Positions 47,030-57,067 of a stretch of 64,000 bases of DNA are shown piece after piece. The notes under the pieces are model-generated. The model was not told the DNA's origin and did no database searches. It worked only from the letters and a program-made list of their open reading frames with translations. Each line of letters starts with the position of its first letter. The stretch's first letter is position 1. The stretch spans positions 8,195,851 through 8,259,850 of the forward strand of contig JAKZAN010000006.1 of assembly GCA_023053545.1 (NCBI GenBank), in the 5' to 3' direction. The position numbers and the translations under genes are program-made. The stretch is from Lepidurus packardi (Eukaryota > Arthropoda > Branchiopoda > Notostraca > Triopsidae).

Positions 47030-48990
47030 TCGCTTCTGAACCACGCCTATTTGTTGCTGCTGTCATTATTTTATTATTATGACTTTTATTTCCTCTCACA
47101 AATTTTTACATTAATGGGATCACGTGGTAAAACCAGATCTCAACAAGAGATACAAATTCTTACCCAAGCACCTTTCGAAGAATGCGCTAAGTTCCCATAA
47201 GTGCTATTATCCGGCTATTTATAAGGCCGTTGGGTAGGATTCACGCCAGTAAGGAATCTTAATCGGCAAACTTTCGAAAAAATCCGTGAATTCGTCCATG
47301 TTAATCGTTAGTTTATGTTAAAGAAATATATAATAGTGGGCTACAAAAGCTTAATCCACTCGTGCCAACCACACAGGAGCCGATTGATACGAAATGAACG
47401 TATCTGGGTTATGCTGGCTAATTTTTATAGGCCTGTTGCTGCAAAGTTAAACCTAAAAAAAATTGTTTTAGACAATTCCATCGAATTTGAATAGCGCGCG
47501 ATACTGGAACGGCCGCAGGGGGCGCTTTGTCCAACTTGCAGCCTCAGTCGCGCTCGCAAAGTCGAACAAGTTACATGTTTAGACAGAAACTATTGTTATG
47601 CATAACTTTAAATATAGAATAGTTGTGTTTTTAGCTGGATTTACGTAACTTAGTCTGTCTTCAGTTACGAAAAACATTCCTGTTAATTTATAAGCATTCA
47701 TTCAGCTTCATTTGTAGATTTTGTGCGTGTTTTCAGTGCGAAGTTTCATTGAAACGTTTGGGCGTGTAGGCCTTTTTTAACGTCTAAAACGGACGATTTT
47801 GTGAAATTTGGGCTAGACAAGCGCACACAAGATGCCGCTGGGTTGTTCTTTTTCACCTTTTGCCTGCTCCAGTTGGTAATTATTATTTGAATTTTTTAGG
47901 AGAGACATCCTTATTTCTTCGCCTGTTATTCAAATGAAGCTGAGTGAAAACATAGCATGCCACGTGGGAAAGTTATGTGTGAGATTAAGGTAAGATATTT
48001 TTAAATGTATTTAACAATTTAATTTAATGCAATAGATCAATACTAATAAAAGGAATAAAATAAGTCCGTCCTCTTTACGTCGCAGCTCTCGTTCTTATGA
48101 CGTTCTTATGAATTCGGCTTATTAGTTAGTTATTTATACATGTAAACGAATGTTTATATTTTTGCAGAATAGTATTGCTAGAACGCAGAAAGCCAGAGCA
48201 CAGAATGCCAGAATACGGAATTTAAAAAAAACTACCCAACGCAGTGCCCAATCACGTTGCTCGTTGCTAACGTTGCCATGGCCTCTTGCAAATGGATACA
48301 GCCCTCTGTATGCACTCACCGCCACTTTGCGTAGTGGACGGAATTAATCCCGCCAACCAATTTGTGAACAGAAGCCAAGCCGACTCCACGTCAGGTAATT
48401 TGCTCCCGTTTTAATAAAATTTTTCGACTCCCGTCCGACTTTTATCAAACTGAAATACAAACAGACCTAAGTGTTATCAGCTTGTATATTATCATATTTT
48501 GTTAATTAAAAGTAACAATGTTGATAATGTTCGACATTATTCCCAGGGGTAAGCGTCAGTAGATTTCGAGGAATTTTTCGAACGTTTTCAAGTTTATTCG
48601 CTCCCATTGGCTACATGTCGCCATTAATTCAATTAACAACTACTAGGAAGTTATCATATTCTGCCTTCCGTTTCCTCTAGTTAGGCGAAGATTTTGTTTA
48701 TCCTATTTTTTCACGAAAATGTTCAAAATCCGATTTGAGCAATTTCCAGACTTCTCTTAATTCCTCAATCCTCATGACTACCAACAAAGATACATCCCCG
48801 TACGGTAATCCCGTTCTTGGACTAAAAAAATTAACAATGCAAACAAATTGAGCAATTTTCCGGCTAAAAAGCGTAATATTAAAAATTCCCGCATGGCCGC
48901 CATTGTCGGTCCTGGTCAAAGCTCCAGCGAACGTTTTTGTCCCCTGTCGCTTAACCCGAGTGCCCGCCCTATTCCACCATTTTTATTTGT
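47030..48990. other. Intergenic stretch without recognisable features
   Basis: I see no coding exon, RNA gene or defined element here; only short spurious frames on both strands. Confidence 0.5.
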
Positions 48991-51900
48991 CTAACTGAGG
49001 ATGCGTGGAGACAGCTATTAATTCATCTTCTGTGGGAGCCGCCAGGAGAACCAGAAGAAAAGGTATACCAGGAGTTCAAAAGTGTTACCGTCGGTAAAGT
49101 CTGTACCTGCAACATTTTAACTTCCTGGGAGACAGAAAAGTCTTCGCTGTGCCATACAATAGGTCTTAAATGGTAAAAACATCGAAAACTTTTCTGGGGT
49201 CAGGGATCAAATGGGTGGTGGAAGCCTCGACTGAAGAACGCGAAGACGCCGCCAGGCAGGGGGAAAAAGTTTTGTCTGTGGACATTTCTGTCTAAGTACA
49301 TTCTTTTCTATTAAATTTAAATATTGGTAACATTGTTAGTAACTAAGTTCCATCTCGTTTACAGGCTTTCATTCCGTTTGGGTTCCCTAGCGCTCCGGCT
49401 GGGATTTTGCCGTGTTTTCAAGATTATTGCTGTTTTTTGGGGGATCCACGTGTTCGCTCAGTCGCTCTGAATTTTTTCCAAAGTGGCTTTCTGGTTTCTT
49501 TCCCTAATCGAAGAGTACATTTTATGTTTGAACATGTTGGGTAACATGGTCATAGACGATAGATTGCTTTGAAAGTTTTTAAAATAGCTCAGTTTTACAG
49601 TTTTTATTCTTATTTTATAGTTTTTATTCTTGCTCCTTTTTTCTAGGACGTTCACGAGACCGCGAGAAAAGGGAGGGCGAAGAGTGAAAGAGCGAAAATT
49701 AAGCTAAAGATGACACTTCTAGATTCTTATGAGGTGCAGTTGTCAAATTCACCGGTTTCGTCCATGGCGTTCATAACTGAAGGTAAACCATTTTAAAATT
49801 GAATGAACTAATTTTCGAAAATTAACATCCCCTTGATCATAGGCTATTGTATATAAGCTTGAGATGGAGGTCTGTTGCGCTAACATTCCGTATCGAAACA
49901 TTGTGTGAGCTGGACCTATCATTGGGAATGTTCTTTGAAGGGTAAGTTGTTCCCTTGATAATTTCGCTCCAAAAAGAGTTTTCCGTAGTGGAAATTTTGT
50001 TTGAATGTATTCATGTTTTCCTCATTCCTCTTTGCTCTAGGCTTGCTCTTTTGAACCCCTGATGCTCTTTCCTCACTATTTAGTAGCACAGGCATTCCTA
50101 AAGAAGATCAATGGCGATTCGTCCTGCTGCAATACTGAAGATCATCGTCATCATTAGCTCTTCCCTCAACCCTTGCCTTGCCTTTGAGCGCCGCCGTAGC
50201 TGATTCCGGTGATGTTCTTCACGTCGGCTTCAATTCGGATTCGCCCTTTCTTGTGATGGAACTGGAGACCCAGAGGGCATAAGGTATGCTAGGAGGTTTG
50301 GTTGCGGTAAATCGCTTAAAGATTTGCTGCAATCCAACTTTCTGGGGGGCAGAAAAGTTTCCGTTGCTGCATGATTCGTTAGGTCTTTAATGGTAGCAAC
50401 GGAGCTTCTCTGTTCTTTTGGGGGGGCGTGGTTTAGGTGGATTTTGGATACCGATGGAAGTCAGGCAAGCAGGCTAGGGTTGAGTTCGTCTGTGGATCGA
50501 AGAAGTGGAGTAAGTTTTTCTCTTATTTTGTGTTTATTGAATATTAATAGTTTTATTTGTAATTCAAAAAGGCTTCTCCGCCGGATTCCCTGCGTTACTA
50601 CCCAAGACTATCTTCATTTGAAGCCTTTATGAGGCTAAATTCTGTCCACTTTAGAAGAAAACGAGGATTCTTGTGAGCTGCAGTTAGCTGATTCACCAGA
50701 TTCATCATTGATGTTCATTACGCAAGGTAAATTTTTGGATTTGAATGAACTCGATCTTTTTTTTATTAATATCTGCCTTGTCATTGTCGAATAGGCTTGA
50801 GATAGAGCTCCGTTTGGCTACTATTCCGTATTGGGAAATACCGCGAGCAGGCCCGTTCATTTTCACTGTGTTAAGTCTTAAACGGTAGCAACGGAGCTTC
50901 TCTGGGTTTTGGTGGGCGTGGTTCGGGTGCATTATGGGGAGGACCAGCAGGAAAGGGGCGTTATATTCGGGTGTGGTGATGAAGAGGCTGAGTAAGTTTT
51001 GACTTTTAATTTGTGTAATTCTGTATACTAGTGTTGTTTTTATTCAAATAGGCCATCCATTGGATCTCCCGCGTTATTACTTAACAACATCTCAGTGAAA
51101 TTGTGCCTTTATGTTGTTAAATGCCGTCCATTCGAGGAAAGCAAAGACATAAGAAGTGGCTCGGTTCTGGCCCTCGACCCACGTCGTAGTAGAATTCGCC
51201 AGAAGTTTCGGTTTGGCAAACCGTTCTCTGATTCTCTACCATGGATTGACGAACCCGAACCGAAGCTGTGCAGCACTGCATGTGTTTTTCGTATCAACAC
51301 CAAACCGTGTCCGGATAGGTTCAAGAGAACGAATCCACAAGTGTGTTGCCTTTGAACGGATGTGCACCCTGAAGAACCCTTATAACGTCAGTTGCTCCCT
51401 AGCAAGCAGTTAGTGCAGACTTGCTTTTCTCCAGCGATCTTGTGAAAGCTAGTAGTGAAGCTAATAGTGAGTTTATAGTTAACCATTACCAAGCGTGTTG
51501 AACGTTAATAATCGGATCTTCGAAAACCCTGAAGAACCCCTATAACGTCAGTTGCTCCCTAGCAAGCAGTTAGTGCAGGCTTGCTTTTCCCCAGGGAAAT
51601 TGTGAAAGCTAGTAGTGAGTTTATAGTTGAACATTACCAAGCATGTTGAACATTAACAATCCGATTAAGCGTTATCGTCGAAAACATTACCAATTGGATC
51701 TTCGAAAATCTGGAGACAATTCAAGTGCGTGTTTAAAGTGTCAAGTGTGGTGTTTGGCAAAAGGCTGGCCAGGCCTATGCCAGTAAAAAAAAAAAATGTG
51801 GTCGTGTTATGTGTGCTCTCTACTTCATCCTTCATTCTCTCTACTTCATCCCTGCCTTACGTCATCTTTCGCGGTCGACAAAATTTGCAACTTTAATCTG

Positions 51901-52165
51901 CTAAGCTGATACTTCTGCTACTTGGAGGTAGCTACTTACCTTCTGTGGGAATTAGGAGAACCAGAAGGAACAGGTATGCCAGGAGTTAAAGTGTTGTTGG
52001 CCGGTTAGGTCTTTTGCCGCAACGTTTAATTTCCTGGGCGGCGAAAAGTCTTGGTTGTTGCCATTCGTTAGGTCTTTAATGGTAAACACCAAGCTTTTCT
52101 ATGGTTAACGGGTGGTCAACGGATTTGGGGAGCCTCTACTGAAGAACGCAGCCCTGGCAGGGATG
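48991..52165 (+). repeat. Diverged tandem copies of a module about 1 kb long
   Basis: Three kinds of blocks recur in the same orientation. Block X (ATTCTTATGAGGTGCAGTT ... GAAGGTAAAC) at 49714-49790 and 50655-50733. Block Y (AGGCTTGAGATAGAGCTCCG-like, CATTCCGTAT) at about 49853-49945 and 50790-50865. Block Z (GTCTTTAATGGTAGCAACGG, GGGCGTGG) at about 49161-49260, 50380-50470, 50872-50990 and 52066-52160. X to X spacing is about 940 bp. Several blocks end in GGTAA and start after a pyrimidine tract plus AG, as exons do. No long frame is conserved. Family unknown. Confidence 0.65.
51367..51665 (+). repeat. Two-copy tandem repeat of 160 bp
   Basis: Copies begin with CCCTGAAGAACCC at 51367 and 51527 and share TATAACGTCAGTTGCTCCCT, AGCAAGCAGTTAGTGCAG and GTGAAAGCTAGTAGTGA. 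The second copy is slightly shorter. A third fragment (TTGGATCTTCGAAAA) lies near 51695. Confidence 0.85.
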
Positions 52166-52678
52166 GAAGTTTCGCCCATTTGCCTGATCCTTGGGATTTC
52201 TTCAAATCCCGGTGTATTCAAGAGCGAAAAGTGCAGATGAAGTTTCTCCCATTTGCCTGATCTTCGGGATTCCTTCATGCCCCTTCTTCAAATCCCAGTG
52301 TTTCCAAGAGTTGAAAAGTGCCGCGATAGACCGTTCTTCGGGTTGGTCCCTTGGTGAGCTTTCTTCACATTCAGCGGTGTTTCCAAGATTGCCTGCGAAG
52401 CCTAAGTCAACTTTTGCAAGTCGGAGTGTTCGCGAGGTCGAGGTAAAAGAGAATCTTTTTCTTTCCCATGTCGTTTAGATTTTGATTCGTTTGTAAACAT
52501 TTGGAACTTACTTTTTTCTACTTTACGTTTCGTTGCAGGATCTTTGGTAACGTTAATCGACTAAAGTGGGTGGAAGGTGGCGAAAGGGGGAGGACAACTG
52601 GGTGTTACGACGTTCATACGATGTCCTGAACCGGAAATGCAGAAGTGAGGTCGACTTGACGAACGTCTCAAACGTATG

Positions 52679-52885
52679 CAACTTGTGTTGTTTTTTATTT
52701 GTCCATCGAAAGTCTACAAACACAAAACTCGGCAAGTTTTCTACTTCTCCAAAGTCCTTCTCCTTTTCACATGTTTTATGCAACTTGTGTTGTTTTTTTT
52801 ATGTGTTATCGGAAGTCTACAAACGCGAATCAGGACAAGTTGGATCCTTTTCATACGTTTTGTGTTTTCACTCGATTTGGTAGCC
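52679..52885 (+). repeat. Two-copy tandem repeat of about 102 bp
   Basis: CAACTTGTGTTGTTTTTT at 52679 recurs at 52781; both are followed by the GGAAGTCTACAAACNC-type block and CAAGTT..TTTTC. The copies are diverged. Confidence 0.8.
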
Positions 52886-52980
52886 TTCCTCTGCAGATGT
52901 GTTTGTTCACGCGTATTTGTAAGTTTTAGACATTTTGTTTATGAATTGATTTCATGCGTACTGATATTTTTCTCTTTTCT

Positions 52981-53157
52981 TCTAGTTTTCGGTGGCGAAA
53001 TGAAGGGGAAGAGGAAGTAATCCTGTGCCAAGAGGTCAACTTCCAACGAATCCGATTTCAGTTTAAAGGTCATGGGGAGCTTCGAAGTGACTGTTGTAAC
53101 ACTTTAATTTACATTTATAAGTTTTTACTCTTCATTGTTTCTTTCAGGCGAGCATCG
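52981..53157 (+). repeat. Module with splice-like borders, inverted copies at 63474-63645 and 63660-63850
   Basis: The stretch TTTTCGGTGGCGAAATGAAG, AACGAATCCGATTTCAGTTT, GGGGAGCTTCG, TTTATAAGTTTTTACT and TTGTTTCTTTCAGGCGAGCA recurs on the opposite strand beyond the retrotransposon. It starts after CTTTTCTTCTAG and ends in TTTCTTTCAGGCGAG, both like splice acceptors. Confidence 0.8.
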
Positions 53158-53173
53158 TTGAGGTCTTCACTAT

Positions 53174-54053
53174 GGCGGTGGCTAACCTTAGACAGCAGTG
53201 GCTGTCTTTGACGGGCAATTCCTATTGAAAACATCGTTGGAGGTTTTCATTGGGGCGGTGGCTAACCTTGGACAGCAGTGGCGGTCTTTGGCGGGCAATT
53301 CCTTTTGAAAACATCTTTGGAGGTTTTCATTAGGGCGGTGGCTAACCATAGACAGCAGTGGCGGTCTTTGGCGGGCAATTCCTTTTGAAAACATCGTTGG
53401 AGGTTTTCAATAGGGTGGTGGCTAACCTTAGACAGCAGTGGCGGTCTTTGGCGGACAATTCATGATGAAGATATCGTTGGGTGGTTTTCATTGTGATGGT
53501 GGCTAACCTAAGACAGCAGTGGCGGTCTTTGGCGGGCAATTCCTTTTGAAAACATCGTTGGAGGTTTTCAATAGGGCGGTGGCTAACCATAGACAGCAGT
53601 GGCGGTCTTTGGCGGGCAATTCCTCTTGAAAACATCGTTGGAGGTTTTCATTAGGGCGGTGGCTAACCATAGACAACAGTGGCGGTCTTTGGCGGGCAAT
53701 TCCTTTTGAAAACATCGTTGGAGGTTTTCAATAGGGCGGTGGCTAACCATAGACAACAGTGGCGGTCTTTGGCGGGCAATTCCTTTTGAAAACATCGTTG
53801 GAGGTTTTCAATAGGGCGGTGGCTAACCATAGACAACAGTGGCGGTCTTTGGCGGGCAATTCCTTTTGAAAACATCGTTGGAGGTTTTCAATAGGGCGGT
53901 GGCTAACCATAGACAGCAGTGGCGGTCTTTGGCGGGCAATTCCTTTTGAAAACATCGTTGGAGGTTTTCATTAGGGCGGTGGCTAACCATAGACAGCAGT
54001 GGCGGTCTTTGGCGTGCAGTTCGAACGTTAATTATGGCGGTGGCTAACCTAAT
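53174..54053 (+). repeat. 80-bp minisatellite, about 11 units
   Basis: Units start GGCGGTGGCTAACC at 53174 and every 80 bp to 53974; a last shortened start is at 54036. Each unit contains GACAGCAGTGGCGGTCTTTG, GGCGGGCAATTCC and AACATCGTTGGAGGTTTTCA. Several central units are almost identical, indicating recent homogenisation. Because 80 is not a multiple of three, the long minus-strand frames across it are by-products. Confidence 0.95.
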
Positions 54054-55380
54054 CAGTGCGATATCCGTGTTCGTCCTGCGATATCGGTGTTCACTTTTGT
54101 GGCTACAACGCCTGGAACCCTGTCTGGAGGGATTGGCTGATTATCAACATCAACGAGGTGAGAGACGCCAGCATTGCGCGCTGGCTGATGGCCAGGGATG
54201 CGAATCTACTGCAGGTTTAGTTCTTTGCCAGGACCGGAAAGGAAAGCGAAATGTAAGTTTTCTTTTGAATGCGTTTAACAATTTGATTAATTGGTCTTTT
54301 TTTATCTTATTATAGTGGAAGTGTAAATGAAGCAACAATCTCAAGTGATCCATCGCGGTATTGCCTCGTTCCCATGATGCGAATTTGTCCGCAGCATGTC
54401 AGAGAACCGCAGAACCTCCATCGTCTAGCTTCCAGAAGGTGAATTAGTTTCACATATAAATAAGGATGTAATAATGATGAATTACAATGGAAGAGCGACA
54501 AACAGTAGATGACACAACTTTTGTTAGGCAGAAGATTGATCAAGCAGGAAATGATTGTGATTCTCCATTTGAAATCAGCGTCCAGGATCGGATCAATTTG
54601 CTCATAATTTTCGTAATTTTAATTTGGTCCCTTACAAGATTATGGACTCGTCGGCCTTGTGTCACAATCCGGTGGCTTGCAAATATGTCTTCCAAATCTG
54701 CAAAGCACCCTGTGGGTTCGACGTTGTGTATTATTGTAAAAAGTTTTGAGAAGAATTGCTTCATATTTTTTTGTTTTTCTTGTAAAAATATTTCCCTCCA
54801 GAAACATTGTTCTAGTGCTGCCTTCTAAATCTGTTCGAATTTTTGTTCTGTGATTTTTTTAGCTCTGAAAATTGGGATTCTAATATTGTGCAAATGAGAT
54901 GTTTTGCTTCCCACTGGAATTCCTTATTTGTTGTACCAAAATGTTCCCCGTAAAATTTAGTTTCCAAAAATGTCATTTTTGTATTATTTGCAATTTTTGC
55001 AATAAAAGTGAAAATTTTAAATATTCTTGCGTGATTCTTAAAAAAATCCGCTAAAAAAGGGGGCGTGGTTTCCGAAAGGGACGAATCCTATTGGTGGATT
55101 GGACCAAAAAGGGGGCGTGGCTCCTTTTCGAGCTGGGAAAGCGTTTTCTGGGCTTTTTTCCATAAGGATCCCTGCACGATCAAGGGGGTCCCCTTGAAAA
55201 ATCGTCAAAAGTTGAGAGCCTCGCCCCTTTTCCCTGTTCCCAACTCCCCTGCTCGGTTTCCTATCCACGATATTCGAGCTCGTAATGCCGAAGCATCACA
55301 ATTTCGAATATGGGAATAGGAACCTTGCCGGAATGGCATATGGAAAGGGAGCCATTTAATATTTCGTTTTTTCGACGAAA
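54054..55380. other. Intergenic, minisatellite to tRNA-like relic
   Basis: No confident feature. AAAAAGGGGGCGTGG occurs twice (near 55055 and 55107). A short Cys-rich frame from the ATG near 54641 ends after about 35 codons and is not claimed as a gene. Confidence 0.4.
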
Positions 55381-55383
55381 TAA

Positions 55384-55455
55384 AGTTCGTCAACCCGGAA
55401 TCGAACCGAGGACCTTCGGGTCCGAGGACAGTCGTGCGTGTTATCCACGCGGTCA
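55384..55455 (-). tRNA. tRNA-like relic (tRNA-derived repeat or pseudogene, Arg-like)
   Basis: On the minus strand the stretch begins GACCGCGTGGATAAC, carries a perfect B-box (GGTTCGATTCC, 55397-55407) and has TCCTCGGA in the anticodon-loop region. The acceptor and anticodon arms do not pair properly, so it is not a functional tRNA. It may be the head of a tRNA-derived SINE. It sits 250 bp from the retrotransposon end. Confidence 0.45.
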
Positions 55456-55706
55456 TGAGCTCATATGGCATAATCGTTGAAAGATCTATAAATACAACTA
55501 TGAACTGAGCCAGTGTACAGTGTGAAGGTAGCATCCATCTTTTCTTCAATTTATATAAATTTGACGGTTCACCCATTGCCATAACTTGTATTCTCTAGAA
55601 GTTTGCATTGTATTTATTACTTTGTATTGTATTTAAAAGTATAATAAAAAAGCATTCGTTAATTTTGGATTGTGAGTCAAAATCATTCGAAATAATTACA
55701 AAGCTC

Positions 55707-56932
55707 TGTAGTGATTACGTGTGTTTAACCACAGCTGTAATGATCACTGATGACCGTTATTAAGGTCGATATATCAGATAATCCTAGAGTGTGTTTTTGG
55801 TCTGCTCGTTAGTCTCTTGTATTGTACTTTTAACTAACTCCCTTTTCCATTCCCTGGCGCCATCTATCATCGGTCGCTACATTACAAGCTCAATAATTGC
55901 AAACATAGGGAGGTACTATAGCTGCTTTGCACAAAAGTTATACAAAGTTTGCCCTCTTTTACCCACATGTTTGTGATACCCTGCAGACGTTTTCCACCGT
56001 TTTGTCAACTTTCTCTGGGTTTTGCACTGACCTGAACATCCACAAAACATCAAACGAATTCCAATAGAAAATCGTCACGAAGAATTAAAAACCAGTACAA
56101 AAATCTGTACACTCTAGAAATGCAGAACTTAGGAGGGGGAAATGTCAGATTTTAAAAAAACATTATAATTTAAAAAAATTTGATTCAAGGAAAATATAGA
56201 GTAATAAAAGATAATGTTCGAAAATCGGTATTATTTCACTTAGATTGGGAAATTTGAGTAAAATAACATTCAATGTGGGAGAGCGACTTACAGTTGGACA
56301 TGTAGCAGCAAGAACATTTTTCAAATTGAGCAGAAAAATTGCTATACAAGTTCACAATCATTACAAAAATAGGAACAGTTTCATTCATAAAAATTAATTC
56401 AAAATAAAGTGTTATTCTCCAGAAGGTTGCTTTTAAAATTTCCTTCAAAAATCGTTCAAAAATGAGTCTCGCCCCTTGTCCCTGTACTCAACTTGCCCTT
56501 CCTATCCCGCTGTCATTAATTACAACTAACTCATTGTACTAATTCATTGTAAAGTTCTAACAATGTTGTTTTAAACGAAAATAAAGTTGAAGCATATTTT
56601 ATTTAATTCGTTTGGGAGAGTTTATTTTATTATTTACTCTTCGCTTGGCTATGGGTCCCCCAAAGCCAGATGGCAAGGTATTATCTGCTCCCAGGCAGGG
56701 GTTTCACCAGGTACCACCCGGGTCTCTGTGGCTCACTTTCGCGACTTCGATTGTACTGTACACTCATTTAAACCTAACTAGCCAATGAAAGGCGAAAATT
56801 GACTGAAAACTAAACCTAGGGAAGTCAATAAACTAAAACATCTACCTAAAACTAACCACGAAAAGCACCCAACATCAGAGAACCTTAAACTTCCGGCAAA
56901 TCCTTCATTGAAGAAGATTGTGGAGTGAATAA

Positions 56933-56935
<3 letters not shown>
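55707..56935 (-). repeat. 3' LTR of the Gypsy element, lacking U3
   Basis: Identical to 61188-62416 except for two substitutions, but the remaining 391 bp (U3) are missing. The break falls exactly where a 30-nt A-tract (minus strand; T 56935-56964) begins. Confidence 0.9.
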
Positions 56936-56967
<32 letters not shown>

Positions 56968-57067
56968 CCAAATTAATCAAATGCAAAAAAAAAAAAATGA
57001 ACCGAACTTAAATGATTGACTTGCAACATAAGGAAGAAAAAAAAAAAAAAAAATCACTTTGAACTCT
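56936..57067 (-). repeat. A/T homopolymer tracts between gag-pol and the 3' LTR
   Basis: On the plus strand a 30-nt T run (56935-56964), an A run near 56984-56996 and another near 57037-57054. The tract next to the LTR takes the place of the polypurine tract plus U3. Confidence 0.8.

Noticed and set aside
48134..48347. Opposed short frames near 48.2 kb
   Set aside because: Both strands open over the same 200 bp with no start context or homology; most likely chance.
53188..53955. Series of about 70-codon minus-strand frames, all beginning MFSKGIARQRPP
   Set aside because: They arise from the 80-bp minisatellite read in rotating frames; the unit length is not a multiple of three, so no protein is maintained.
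53174..54053. CRISPR-like regular repeat
   Set aside because: Units are contiguous with no unique spacers, and the window is eukaryotic.
54487..54828. 113-codon plus-strand frame and overlapping Cys-rich short frame
   Set aside because: No family resemblance and no splice support, and it lies inside a repeat-rich tract.
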